Below, piece after piece: positions 36,038 through 45,797 of a DNA stretch of 64,000 bases. Under the pieces are notes generated by a model, which saw only the letters and a list, made by a program, of their open reading frames with translations, was not told where the DNA came from and searched no databases. Source of the stretch: Vibrio splendidus 12E03 (GTDB taxonomy: Bacteria; Pseudomonadota; Gammaproteobacteria; Enterobacterales; Vibrionaceae); assembly GCF_000272105.2 (NCBI RefSeq), contig NZ_AJZD02000313.1, forward strand, positions 28,931 to 92,930, read 5' to 3'. The position numbers and the translations under genes were made by a program. Every line of letters starts with the position of its first letter. The first letter of the stretch is position 1.

Positions 36038-36754
36038 ATGAACAAACTATTCAGATCACCTGCGGTCGATTGGCCATTTAAGTTTGCTCAGAAGCTGGAA
36101 CGAGCGAGAGACGCGCGCTTAAAGCACTTTTATAGCCAGCCTCTTCCTGCGCCTGATACGCCACTTTCAGAAGTGATGTTCTTGGCTGTCGACTTTGAGA
36201 CAACGGGGTTAAACCCAAACAAAGACGGCATCATCACCATTGGTTTAGTGCCATTTACGCTCAATCGCATCTACTTGCGACAAGCCAAACACTGGACTCT
36301 AAGACCAAAACAGAAACTTGAAGAAGAGTCTGTCGTGATTCATGGCATCACTCACAATGACATCATTGATGCGCCAGACCTTAGCGAAGTGTTGGGCGAG
36401 ATCTTAGAATCAATGGCGGGACATATCCCTGTGGTTCACTATCGTCGTATCGAACGTGACTTTTTGGACAATGCATTGAAAGTGCGACTCGGTGAAGGCA
36501 TTGAGTTCCCAGTCCTCGACACGCTGGAGATTGAATCTCAGATCCAAAATAAACTGGCTGGCGGCTTGTGGAATAAGCTGAAAGGTAAGAAGCCAGCTTC
36601 AGTGAGACTGGGTCAGAGTCGTCGTCGATACCATCTGCCCGACTACACGCCGCATCATGCATTAACTGACGCTATTGCGACCGCTGAGCTACTCCAAGCG
36701 CAAATTGCTCATCACTTTGACTCTGAGATGCCTCTGAAGAGTTTCTGGCTCTAG
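36038..36754 (+). CDS. DnaQ-like 3'-5' exonuclease
   Basis: The 238-residue protein has a DEDDh exonuclease core. Exo I is LAVDFETTGLNPNKDGIITIG (~53, with D and E), exo II is around HIPVVHYRRIERDFLDNAL, and exo III is HHALTDAIATAELL (~212, with H and D). It resembles the epsilon subunit of DNA polymerase III but with a different N-terminus, and is one of several such proteins in vibrios. Its pairing with the DUF294 protein is a recurrent arrangement; the shared role is unknown. Confidence 0.87.
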   Translation: MNKLFRSPAVDWPFKFAQKLERARDARLKHFYSQPLPAPDTPLSEVMFLAVDFETTGLNPNKDGIITIGLVPFTLNRIYLRQAKHWTLRPKQKLEEESVVIHGITHNDIIDAPDLSEVLGEILESMAGHIPVVHYRRIERDFLDNALKVRLGEGIEFPVLDTLEIESQIQNKLAGGLWNKLKGKKPASVRLGQSRRRYHLPDYTPHHALTDAIATAELLQAQIAHHFDSEMPLKSFWL

Positions 36755-36782
36755 CTGAGTTACGTAAGCTAAATACAAACAC

Positions 36783-36816
36783 AAAGCCCATCAACTTCCA
36801 TTGGTGGGCTTTTTCA
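36783..36816 (+). terminator. Terminator of the DUF294-exonuclease operon
   Basis: A 12-bp stem (AAAGCCCATCAA with TTGGTGGGCTTT) closes on 6 nt and is followed by Ts. Confidence 0.85.
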
Positions 36817-36964
36817 TTTTTATCGTCTGTGTTTAAGCAACGGTTGGCCCGACTAAGCGCATTTCCCATAAGCGTTTAAACATATTATAACGTCACACCG
36901 CAGCAGTTCCGCTCTAATGTGCGTCGAAAATCGTGATCGCTATTTGTCAGCGTGATTGGCATTA

Positions 36965-38878
36965 TTACTTCCCAACCACAGACAACGTTTGGTAATAAAG
37001 ACGCTTTTGCTGATACATATTCTCATCAGCGACTGAGAACAATTGCTCAACGTCTGTTGAATCACTAGAGGCTGCACCAATCGAGAATCTGACAGGAATA
37101 GAGATACCCGCTTTAGTCTCGATTGCCTGTTGCTCCTGAGCAATGTACAACTGCTCAGTCATCTTTGCGACATTGAGCGAACTCGACTCACCAGACGTTA
37201 AGGTAAGCACCGCAAATTCATCTCCACCCAAACGATATAGATTACTGGCAGGTGTCAATTCGTGGCTGATTACGTCTACGCAGCGCTGTATCAGCTCATC
37301 CCCGATCTCATGCCCATGAACATCATTGGTCGTTTTCAAGCCATTGATATCAAAAATGATCAAAGAAACCTGATATTGATTGTCGTTAATGCTGCGTTTA
37401 CTGAATTCAAGATCTTCATTAAAAGCTTTACGGTTCAAACAGCCAGTCGGCATGTTAATCCGTGTAATATTTTCGAGCTCTAGCCAACCAGCTAACTGTT
37501 TTTGGTACATGTCAAAAATCAGAAGATCTTCTTCACTGAGGACATCAAATGAACTTGAACAAAAATACCCGATCGCCGTCCCCTGTGAGTCACAGAGTAT
37601 CAGGTCAGCCTCGCCAGTCCGGTTAAAATGAAACTGAATCGAATGTTGAACAAGTAATGTCTTTAACTCTTGATCGACCATTTGAGGAATCAACCGATAT
37701 TCAGCCGCGTGTCTTGATGATGCAAACTGAACGATCTTCAAAATACGATGCTTCTGGGATTCTTCACGCGCGAGCGAATACGTTAACTTGCTGGTTTTCT
37801 CTTCAACTAAGTCCTCTAGCTGAACATTAAATCTTTCGAGTTTATCGTTGCTTTCGGTCAGTTCACGGACTTGGTATTGTATACGGCCCCACATGGTTTC
37901 CAATAAACGACTCAGCGTGACGAACTCTGTAAAACGATGTTCATCCACACTATGAGTCGGTGACTGGTTATGCGAATACGACGTAACAGATTCAGCCAAC
38001 AGGTTTAATTGCCCTGAGAACCAGCGGCTTAGGAACAGAGCAAACACAATCGAGATGGCAAGCGTCGCCACCAATATTCTGACAAAGACCACCTGAGCTT
38101 GTTGCATCTCTAATAAACGCGCACTGTCGGAAATATGATGTTTGACGTTCAGTACCAATTTGTCGGTAAAGAATGTGCTGTCGATAGAGATAATGTTCGC
38201 ACTTTGTTTAGAAGACTGAGCATCCGTTGAATCAACATAGTTAAACTCAACCGACTCATTTTGATAAAGGAAAGGCGTCACTTTAGTGTTAAGTCTGTCA
38301 TACCCCATAAGAACCACAAGATAACCCTGCGGCGTGTATGTAGAACCTTCAATCAAACGATAAGGTAAAATCGGCGCGACAAAAGCAATACCGGCAGTGG
38401 CATTATCCGCCACTTCCGTTTCGGTAAACTCGGTGTGAAACAATTTCCCTTGCCCATAAACCGATTGAGGACGTTTCAAGCTTTCTAATAACTGGCTCTG
38501 CTCAAAATGGTACAAGCTGCCTTTGCTGTCATAAATGGGCTTCCAGTTTTGGTCCAGAATATAAGTCGCGGACACACTCTCCGCTAGCGCATTGAAGCTA
38601 TCCATCTTGTCCCAAACCACACTCGAGAAAAAGATGTTACCGCCCGCTTTAATCAGTGATCGGTCTTGCGAATACCATTGGGTTAGGCTCGCCGTCAGCT
38701 TAATTTGCTCCTGTACAGTTTGACGAATACCGGTCGTAGAGTTGTCCAGCTTGGTTTCTTTTTGCTCTAAAGAACTTTGGTTTTGTTTATTGAGAATCAA
38801 CTGCCCCGCTAGGTAAACAGGGAGCATTGAGCAAGCCAACAACACCAAGCCCATGGTATATTTTAATGATAGCTTCAA
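36965..38878 (-). CDS. Membrane diguanylate cyclase with periplasmic sensor
   Basis: The 637-residue protein has TM1 (~8-26), a periplasmic Cache-like domain (~30-255), TM2 (~260-282, VVFVRILVATLAISIVFALFL), a HAMP-like linker and coiled coil, a GAF-like stretch (~375-470) and a C-terminal GGDEF domain. RLGGDEFAVL (GGDEF at 551-555) is intact, so c-di-GMP synthesis is expected. No RxxD inhibitory site is seen just before the motif. The TTG start at 38878 overlaps the stop of the binding-protein gene (TTGA) and is 7 bp from GAGGG. An internal ATG eight codons later is an alternative start. Translational coupling suggests the binding protein is its sensor subunit. Confidence 0.9.
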   Translation of the reverse strand: MKLSLKYTMGLVLLACSMLPVYLAGQLILNKQNQSSLEQKETKLDNSTTGIRQTVQEQIKLTASLTQWYSQDRSLIKAGGNIFFSSVVWDKMDSFNALAESVSATYILDQNWKPIYDSKGSLYHFEQSQLLESLKRPQSVYGQGKLFHTEFTETEVADNATAGIAFVAPILPYRLIEGSTYTPQGYLVVLMGYDRLNTKVTPFLYQNESVEFNYVDSTDAQSSKQSANIISIDSTFFTDKLVLNVKHHISDSARLLEMQQAQVVFVRILVATLAISIVFALFLSRWFSGQLNLLAESVTSYSHNQSPTHSVDEHRFTEFVTLSRLLETMWGRIQYQVRELTESNDKLERFNVQLEDLVEEKTSKLTYSLAREESQKHRILKIVQFASSRHAAEYRLIPQMVDQELKTLLVQHSIQFHFNRTGEADLILCDSQGTAIGYFCSSSFDVLSEEDLLIFDMYQKQLAGWLELENITRINMPTGCLNRKAFNEDLEFSKRSINDNQYQVSLIIFDINGLKTTNDVHGHEIGDELIQRCVDVISHELTPASNLYRLGGDEFAVLTLTSGESSSLNVAKMTEQLYIAQEQQAIETKAGISIPVRFSIGAASSDSTDVEQLFSVADENMYQQKRLYYQTLSVVGK

Positions 38879-40023
38879 TCTCTTACCCTCATATTCGCCG
38901 AGTAATATTGAACAAAATCATTGTAAAACTTATGCAGTTCACTCTTTGGCATCCCAGACTTGTAACGCTGATACGCCCGAGCCGATGCCTCCCAAACGAT
39001 CGCCATCTTGTAGTCACTCGACATCATTTGCGACGCTTGAAACTCATCGTACATATTTGAAAATGTCTGGTTACCTTCCTTAACACGACGTTGATTAACC
39101 TCATAAAACGGCGAAACCATGGCACTCGAGTGAGCTAAATAGGTGAAACTGTTTGATTGCAGGTATTGAATGACTTCTTTCAAAGCTAATTTCTTATCTG
39201 GGTTCTTCATGCCTTTTTCCGTGACAGCAAAAATCTTCGCGCCACTAAATGAAGACATACTCTCACCACGATAGGTCGGCAACGAATTGATGTACAAATC
39301 TCGACCAAAAGCAGCATCGAGTTCACTGAAAGCCCAATCGCCGTCAATCAAAAACTCGACTTCCCCATTGATGAATCTCTGCCTCGCGCAAATATCACTG
39401 CACGATGATTCGATGACTTTTTTCTGCTGCAACATATCGATGAAATCAAAGATAGCAACTAACCCTTCACCGTTAACATTCTTAGACGATAATAAGTCTT
39501 CAGAAAAAAGCTGATAGAAAGCTAGATAGAAGTACATGTTTGGGTTGGGAAAAAGCACACTCACTTGATCGGACTGAGCAGAGCGTTCAATTAGGCTCTC
39601 CCATGTAACGACTTGCGCTTGAGGTTTGCTCGAATACAGAACGACCTGGTTTCCAATGCCAACCGGTAACGCCTTAAGCTCACCGTTAATGACCACCGCA
39701 TCGAGCGCCTTTTTCTCATAGCGTTGGGTATCAACCCAAGCCTCGGGAAGTGTCGCTAATTCGATATATTCAGTTAGACCTAAGAAGTCCGAAGGAACCC
39801 AAATGGCGTCGGGAAAAGTATTGTCTCTAGGGTCAGCAACAAGAAGTTCAGAACGAATACTGTTGACGTCAAACGAACGAATTTCTACGCGATGATCCGT
39901 CATCGCTTCGATATGTTCTTTTACATAATCGGCCGTTTCATAATTAATACCAGCCCATATTTCAAGTGTGGACGAACAAGCAACGGCTGGAAATAGCATC
40001 GCAAATAGACTCAATAACCTCAC
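38875..40023 (-). CDS. Periplasmic solute-binding protein coupled to the cyclase
   Basis: The 382-residue protein has a signal peptide (MRLLSLFAMLFPAVA) followed by Cys, so it may be exported or lipidated. It has a type of fold seen in maltose/spermidine-class extracellular binding proteins (STLEIWAGINYETADYVKEHIEAM, AIWVPSDFLGLTEY, FINGEVEFLIDGDWAFSEL). No ABC permease or ATPase gene is adjacent; instead it overlaps a GGDEF gene. This resembles the NspS-MbaA principle in V. cholerae, where a binding protein tunes a c-di-GMP enzyme, but the sequences and output domains differ. The ligand is unknown. Confidence 0.85.
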   Translation of the reverse strand: MRLLSLFAMLFPAVACSSTLEIWAGINYETADYVKEHIEAMTDHRVEIRSFDVNSIRSELLVADPRDNTFPDAIWVPSDFLGLTEYIELATLPEAWVDTQRYEKKALDAVVINGELKALPVGIGNQVVLYSSKPQAQVVTWESLIERSAQSDQVSVLFPNPNMYFYLAFYQLFSEDLLSSKNVNGEGLVAIFDFIDMLQQKKVIESSCSDICARQRFINGEVEFLIDGDWAFSELDAAFGRDLYINSLPTYRGESMSSFSGAKIFAVTEKGMKNPDKKLALKEVIQYLQSNSFTYLAHSSAMVSPFYEVNQRRVKEGNQTFSNMYDEFQASQMMSSDYKMAIVWEASARAYQRYKSGMPKSELHKFYNDFVQYYSANMRVRD

Positions 40024-40373
40024 TCTTGCTTCCTTGTGGTAAAAATTAGACGTTGGATTTTAATCGCCAATCAATAAACCGGGCGATGCGACTTATCGCT
40101 CGCTGCTCATGATTAGAGACCTAACTTTGGGCGACACGTTATATAGTAAAAAGTGCCTGAATAACAGTTGCAACTCTCGCTTTAAGAGAAAGGTCTGCTC
40201 ATTCCGATACATCCGTCATATCTCTCGATGACTGTTCTTACAATAAATCAACATACCATACCCTTTATTATTAACGACAAAAAAATGCCGCAAAAGCGGC
40301 ATTTATCTCGTTTGGTGCATTCGACACAATAAAAATCAAATAAGCAATTTATCGGTCAAAGCCCTGTCATCGA
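40024..40373. promoter_or_regulatory. Intergenic region with serC terminator
   Basis: No gene is seen. It holds the upstream region of the binding-protein/cyclase operon and, at 40275-40304 on the minus strand, the serC terminator: AAATGCCGC paired with GCGGCATTT, then a T7 run. Confidence 0.7.
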
Positions 40374-41468
40374 TTAAGCGTACTTCTCTTCGAAATCTTT
40401 CATGAAGCTAACCAGTGCTTGAACGCCTTCCAGAGACATTGCGTTGTAAAGTGAAGCTCTCATTCCACCTACAGCTCTATGACCTTTTAACGATTTCAGA
40501 CCTGCAGTATCAGCCAGCTCTAAGAACTTGCTGTCTAGCTCGGGTTTCGCCAACTGGAAAGGTACGTTCATTCTTGAACGGTTTGCGGTGTGAACATCGT
40601 TTTTGTAGAAAGCAGTGCTATCAATCGCATTATAAAGCAACGCCGCTTTCTCTTTGTTCACCAACTCCATCGCTTCAACGCCACCTTGAGCTTTCAGCCA
40701 CTTGAATACAAGGCCTGATAGGTACCAAGCGTACGTTGGCGGTGTGTTGAACATTGAGTCTTTTTCAGCAAGTACTTTGTAGTTCAGAATGCTCGGCAAT
40801 ACTTCGTTTGCTAGTTCTAGTAGATCATCACGTACGATAGCAATGCAGATACCAGCTGGGCCGATATTCTTTTGAGCACCCGCGTAGATAACACCATACT
40901 GAGAAACATCGATCTTACGAGACAGAATGTTAGATGACATATCCGCGACGATTGGCTTATCCGTTTGAGGAAGCTCACTGATTTCAATGCCATCGATGGT
41001 TTCGTTTGGACAGAAATGTACGTACGCAGCTTCTGGGTCGATTTTCCAATCTTTAGCCGGAACAACCGCCGCTTTGCCATCAAGATATGTCTTCGCGTTA
41101 AATACATCGATTTCGCAATATTTGCTCGCTTCAGTCACTGCGCTTTCTGCCCAGTAACCCGCATCAATGTAAGTTGCTTTCGTCGCGTCACCTAGAAGGT
41201 TTAGAGGAACAGCAGCGAATTGAGCACGAGCTCCCCCCTGACAGAAAAGAACTTTATAGTTGTCTGGGATGTTCAGAAGATCACGTAGGTCTTGCTCAGA
41301 CTCATCGGCAACTTGAATAAACTCTTTGCTGCGATGGCTGATTTCCATAACGGAAGTGCCTAAACCATTCCAATCAATGAAGTCTGCTTGCGCTTGTGTC
41401 ATTACCGGTTTAGGCAGTGCCGCTGGGCCAGCACTAAAGTTGAATACGTTATCTAATGTAAGTTCCAT
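40374..41468 (-). CDS. serC: Phosphoserine aminotransferase
   Basis: The 364-residue PLP enzyme begins MELTLDNVFNFSAGPAALP, diagnostic for SerC. It converts 3-phosphohydroxypyruvate and glutamate to 3-phosphoserine in serine synthesis and also serves the pyridoxine pathway. The PLP lysine is in YGVIYAGAQKNIGPAG (~200). The ATG at 41468 gives the family N-terminus; the 20 upstream in-frame codons overlap the terminator palindrome of the preceding gene. It probably has its own promoter, given that terminator. Confidence 0.97.
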   Translation of the reverse strand: MELTLDNVFNFSAGPAALPKPVMTQAQADFIDWNGLGTSVMEISHRSKEFIQVADESEQDLRDLLNIPDNYKVLFCQGGARAQFAAVPLNLLGDATKATYIDAGYWAESAVTEASKYCEIDVFNAKTYLDGKAAVVPAKDWKIDPEAAYVHFCPNETIDGIEISELPQTDKPIVADMSSNILSRKIDVSQYGVIYAGAQKNIGPAGICIAIVRDDLLELANEVLPSILNYKVLAEKDSMFNTPPTYAWYLSGLVFKWLKAQGGVEAMELVNKEKAALLYNAIDSTAFYKNDVHTANRSRMNVPFQLAKPELDSKFLELADTAGLKSLKGHRAVGGMRASLYNAMSLEGVQALVSFMKDFEEKYA

Positions 41469-41534
41469 GGGGATAATTGCTCCTGCTAAATAATAACTAT
41501 GAAAGTAATACCATGTTTTACCCAACATAAAAAC

Positions 41535-41564
41535 AACAAAAGAGGTCTTAAGACCTCTTTTGTT
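41535..41564 (-). terminator. 30-bp palindromic terminator of the DUF945 gene
   Basis: The perfect 15+15 inverted repeat (half: AACAAAAGAGGTCTT) is followed on the minus strand by a GTTTTT run. It separates the DUF945 gene from serC. Confidence 0.8.
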
Positions 41565-41631
41565 TTGTACTGTATAAAATGTTTAAGCTTAACCTGCTAA
41601 ATCACCCTATCAGTATTCAAGCCTGTTCTAT

Positions 41632-42894
41632 TTATTGAACAAAAACCGGCATAAGTAGAGCGATTAATGGAATTTCTTGTCCATTTTCGAACACTAGGTT
41701 TCCATTTTCTAAGTCAGCGCTGATTTCATAACCACTTTCTGTTTCCTTGATCATTTCCATCACAAGCAATTCATCGATACCTTCACGGATGAATGGGTAC
41801 TCTTCAACAAGCTCATTTGAGAAGCTAGAGTGAACGTTACCCGTTAATGCCGGCATGATCATCGAAGGGTTGCTGCTGATGTTTTCGGTCCCTTCCGGTA
41901 CGCTCACCAACCACTTAGATTCGAACTGCCCTTTACCTAGCTCTAGTGACATGTTGTTCATTGAAAGGTCGAAACCTTTAGCAAACAGGATATCGATAAA
42001 TGGAATGATCTCTGCAACGTCTTCTTGCGTCATCACAGGGTTAGATTGGTAAATCTCAAAGATTTTCTCAAACGACTCGCTATCCAGCTTCGACATTTCA
42101 AAATCGACGTTTAGGTTGTTCAACTGGCCTTCACTGGTCTCTATGTTGGCGATATCCAGCTTGAGATTGCTGCGCAGACGCTTAGTTGCTTCATCTAAAT
42201 GTGATTCAAAATCGTACTTAGAATTTTCAATGGTCATGAAAGGCTGCATTGCAGAGTCTGAAACCAAGAAGCTATCGATAGTAAAATTCTGAGTACCTAA
42301 CCAGTAGCCTTTCGCTTGTTGGCCTGAACCCACACCTTTCAGATTAGACAACGTTACCTCTTCACCGGTTTCAAAATCAATTTGAACTGAAGGGATTGAA
42401 AGCTCGTAATCAACTTGGCCTAAAACAGTCGCATGGCCAGAAAGGTTCGATTTAGTGATCGATACCGACGTACCATTCTCATCAGAACCTTGATGATTGA
42501 ACTGGCTTAACTCGAAATTGAAATCTGTGTTGCCGTTTAGTTCCGTGCTGGTAGTCAGAGTAAGAGGAAGAATGTCAGCGTTCTCAAACGTTGATAGCGC
42601 GTTTAAGCTTACTAAACCGTGGCTAACCGCACTATTAATGACAAACTCACTGGGTAAGCCATCAATCGCGAGTTGCTCTTTCAGGTTTTCATCCGTCACA
42701 GTTAAACGAGTGGTTACGTTGGAAGACAAGTAACCTCTATCGTATTCCACGATCTCAGCTTGAATGCTTGAATTGTTAAGCGTTGCAACGCCATCAGTAA
42801 TCGCATTTTGTCCAATTTGGCCAACCGCTAAAGGCCAGCAAAGAGCCAATGAGATTGCGCCGCCAATTGCACCAATTTTTCTTAACTGTTCCAT
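41632..42894 (-). CDS. DUF945 (YdgA-type) protein
   Basis: The 420-residue protein has an N-terminal hydrophobic segment (GAIGGAISLALCWPLAVG) acting as a signal or anchor. The rest is an extended beta-rich periplasmic region typical of DUF945 (short strands such as SIQAEIVEYDRGYLSSNVTTRL), ending with EIPLIALLMPVFVQ. Function in the family is poorly defined; links to envelope or swarming have been proposed. It is a single gene with its own terminator. Confidence 0.82.
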   Translation of the reverse strand: MEQLRKIGAIGGAISLALCWPLAVGQIGQNAITDGVATLNNSSIQAEIVEYDRGYLSSNVTTRLTVTDENLKEQLAIDGLPSEFVINSAVSHGLVSLNALSTFENADILPLTLTTSTELNGNTDFNFELSQFNHQGSDENGTSVSITKSNLSGHATVLGQVDYELSIPSVQIDFETGEEVTLSNLKGVGSGQQAKGYWLGTQNFTIDSFLVSDSAMQPFMTIENSKYDFESHLDEATKRLRSNLKLDIANIETSEGQLNNLNVDFEMSKLDSESFEKIFEIYQSNPVMTQEDVAEIIPFIDILFAKGFDLSMNNMSLELGKGQFESKWLVSVPEGTENISSNPSMIMPALTGNVHSSFSNELVEEYPFIREGIDELLVMEMIKETESGYEISADLENGNLVFENGQEIPLIALLMPVFVQ

Positions 42895-43076
42895 GAGTTC
42901 TCTTTCTACACGTGTCTGTTTTTTTAGTCTAACCCATCAGTAGCAAACAAGAAACATTGAGTTAAATCAGTCTATTGCTCGATACTTCGATTGCCTCAAT
43001 AAATTAACGGCTAGCTCTCATCCTTATTAGGCGGTTCTTGCTAGGCTAGAGACGTCGCTACTATTAAGGTTGAGCT

Positions 43077-45020
43077 GTGAATCAATACGCTGTTATCTGT
43101 TTGGACAATAATCCGGTTAGCATTGAAAGAATACGTTCGGAGCTGGCTCCGTTGGCTTCTGTATTCGATATTTATACTGCCGAGAACATAGAAGACGCAC
43201 ATCACGCATTAGAAGATATTCATGATCACAACCAAACCGTAGCCTTGGTGATCACTCATCATCATTCTGAATTTAATGGCGTGCAATTTCTGATTGAACT
43301 CGAACAGCTGCCCCATAGTAATACCGCAAGAACGATATTAGTCAGCGCTTCGTCAGACATTCAATCCATTCTAACCGCTGTAAATGAAGGCAGGCTTAAC
43401 CACTGTCTAACCAAGCCGGTTCAAGATCAGGTTCTATTCAAATCAGCGCAAAAAGAGCTGACTTCTTTTGTTATCCAATACGACTCAGAAAACCTGTTGT
43501 CTTACAGCGACGCACTCGACCAGCAGCGCTTACTCAGAGCGCACATTGAACAAAAGATTCACTCATTCCAATCGGGTTTCATTCACGATTACCACCAGCT
43601 TTCGGATAACGCCCTTGCAGAGCGTGTCGTCAGTGCCTTACAAGATGTGTTTTCAAAAGATGATAAAACCAAGGCCATTCGTGACTATTCCCCCGAGCAT
43701 CTGCTCACTGTGGAAGGCGAAGACAATCGCTTTTTATGGCTGATCATTGAGGGTGAAGCGGCTCTTTATAAGAAAGATGAACTTGGGCAACAACGGGAAG
43801 TGGTACGTCACTCCAAGGGGAACATTGTCGGCGGGATGTCATTTGTGACAGGTGAGCCTTCGTTTTCTACCGCGATCACCCTAACGCAAACACGCGTTAT
43901 CAAGCTGGATAAAGATAGCTTTGCTCAGGTGATGCATTCAAACAATACCCTGCTGCCTTTGTTTACCAATCTATTGCTTCGTCATTTCAATCGACGTTTG
44001 CAACGCAGCATCACCAATAAGATCAAACTCCAGCAAACACTGGAATCGTTAGAATCAGCCCATCAACAACTGATCGAAAAAGAGAAAATGGCGATGCTCG
44101 GGCAGCTAGTCGCGGGAGTCGCACATGAGCTAAATAACCCGATTGCAGCCATATTAAGAAGCATCGAAACCTTGTCTGAACATCTCGACCAGATACTAGA
44201 AAACTCGTCAGTCCCAGAATCGAATAAAGGAATAGACGTACTCGCTCATTCAAAACTAGCAAAACCACTATCTACAGCTCAAGAAAGACAACTCGTAAAA
44301 CATCTCACCTCAACTATTGATGATCGGGCGCTAGCCAAAAAAACCGTGAGACTAAACCTAAGCCAAGACTCTGCGGTTCTAAACACTTTGAAAGACTCCC
44401 CTATCGCAGGCAAAGAGCTGCTCAATGACTTAGAACATTATCACTATGTTGGAAACTCTATCCGCTCAATTCAAGTGTGCAGCAAACGGATTGCCGACAT
44501 GGTTAAAAGCCTAAAAAGCTATGCCCGGGAAGATGAAGAAGTTCGCCACTACACAGATATCCATGAAGGGCTTGAAGATACCTTAGTGATCTTTGAAAAC
44601 AGGCTTAAACATCACCAACTCGAGAAGCATTACGACACCGACTTGCCACCTTTATTGTGCCAGTCGCTCTCGCTACAACAAGTGTGGACCAACCTTATCT
44701 CCAATGCGCTCGATGCCCTATCTGAACGAGGAAAAGTGTCCATCACCACTTCTCAACAGACAAAAGGCGACGACACGTTTCTTGTGGTGCAAATCTCCGA
44801 TACTGGCCACGGCATTGCCAAAGAAGACATCAACACCATTTTCAACCCAAACTTCACCACCAAAAAAGAAGGCAACTTTGGTTTAGGGATTGGGTTATCC
44901 ATTTCTCAACAAATCGTTTCGGCTCATCAAGGATTTATTTTGGTGGAGTCAGAGGTAGGCAGTCATACAAACATGCAAGTGTGGCTTCCATTCAAACAAG
45001 AAGGAGCACCTCATGAATAA
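43077..45020 (+). CDS. Sensor kinase with degenerate receiver and CNB domain
   Basis: The 647-residue soluble kinase starts at a GTG preceded by AAGG. Residues 1-120 are receiver-like, but the position equivalent to the phosphoacceptor Asp is His61 (VITHHHSEFNG) and the acidic pocket is reduced to DN (10-11), so it is probably not phosphorylated. A cyclic nucleotide-binding-type domain follows (~195-310). The kinase core has the H-box LVAGVAHELNNPIAAILRSIE (~350) and ATPase motifs NLISNALDAL, DTGHGIAKED and GLGIGLSIS. A ~110-residue insert separates the H-box from the rest. It overlaps the response regulator gene by 8 bp. Confidence 0.9.
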   Translation: MNQYAVICLDNNPVSIERIRSELAPLASVFDIYTAENIEDAHHALEDIHDHNQTVALVITHHHSEFNGVQFLIELEQLPHSNTARTILVSASSDIQSILTAVNEGRLNHCLTKPVQDQVLFKSAQKELTSFVIQYDSENLLSYSDALDQQRLLRAHIEQKIHSFQSGFIHDYHQLSDNALAERVVSALQDVFSKDDKTKAIRDYSPEHLLTVEGEDNRFLWLIIEGEAALYKKDELGQQREVVRHSKGNIVGGMSFVTGEPSFSTAITLTQTRVIKLDKDSFAQVMHSNNTLLPLFTNLLLRHFNRRLQRSITNKIKLQQTLESLESAHQQLIEKEKMAMLGQLVAGVAHELNNPIAAILRSIETLSEHLDQILENSSVPESNKGIDVLAHSKLAKPLSTAQERQLVKHLTSTIDDRALAKKTVRLNLSQDSAVLNTLKDSPIAGKELLNDLEHYHYVGNSIRSIQVCSKRIADMVKSLKSYAREDEEVRHYTDIHEGLEDTLVIFENRLKHHQLEKHYDTDLPPLLCQSLSLQQVWTNLISNALDALSERGKVSITTSQQTKGDDTFLVVQISDTGHGIAKEDINTIFNPNFTTKKEGNFGLGIGLSISQQIVSAHQGFILVESEVGSHTNMQVWLPFKQEGAPHE

Positions 45021-45510
45021 GTACCTAATTTTATGTGTCGATGATGAACCTGAAGTTCTCAATAGTGTCCTTCAGGACTTGGCGATATTTGAAGAGAACT
45101 TTCTGGTTGAAGGTGCTGAGTCGGTCGATGAAGCCAAGCAAGTCATCAAAGAAATGGGACAAGATGGTATTAAGCTCGCGTTAATCTTGTGCGACCACAT
45201 CATGCCAGAAGAAACCGGCATTGATTTTCTGATCGAACTCAACCAACACGACGCGACTAAACCAACGCGTAAGCTGTTGCTCACCGGGCAAGCTGGGCTA
45301 GAAGATACCATCACAGCCATTAACAACGCAGCACTTGATTTCTATATTTCAAAACCTTGGCAAGGCGACCAACTGAGAGACACGATTACTCAACAATTGA
45401 CTGACTATGTCATTGCCAACGACAAGCAATTGCTTAACTGGACTTCGATCTTGGATACCGAGCGCATACTGACTTCAATGGCGGATAAACGCACCAGTTT
45501 TGGTGAATAG
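45013..45510 (+). CDS. Response regulator, receiver plus short tail
   Basis: The 165-residue protein has an intact receiver: acidic pair D10-D11, phosphoacceptor Asp61 in LCDHIMPEETGIDFL, Thr in LLLTGQAG and Lys in ISKPWQGDQL. There is no DNA-binding or enzymatic output domain. The C-terminal ~40 residues resemble the region after the receiver in the kinase (TSFVIQYDSENLLSYS versus TDYVIANDKQLLNWTS), pointing to a duplication. It is translationally coupled to the kinase and is presumably its partner. Confidence 0.9.
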   Translation: MNKYLILCVDDEPEVLNSVLQDLAIFEENFLVEGAESVDEAKQVIKEMGQDGIKLALILCDHIMPEETGIDFLIELNQHDATKPTRKLLLTGQAGLEDTITAINNAALDFYISKPWQGDQLRDTITQQLTDYVIANDKQLLNWTSILDTERILTSMADKRTSFGE

Positions 45511-45797
45511 CACTGATTGGTTAATGGATACTGAGAAAAGCGGCATCCGATATAAGAACCGTCCGAATGCATACAAATTTTGGATAATTCGCTCGTCTAT
45601 TTTTCTCATTCGCCCTAAAACATGAGATCTCTGTTACATACTGATCCTTAATTTGCTTGTTTTTTAACTAAATGAGTAAGGTTTTACATTTTAAAGGATT
45701 ACTTTTCCGTGAGTTAGATTAAACTGTCTCAATGTTTATGGTTTGCCGATTTGTCTCAAACCAAAGGAATTAACACTAATATAGGTTTACGGTCGTT

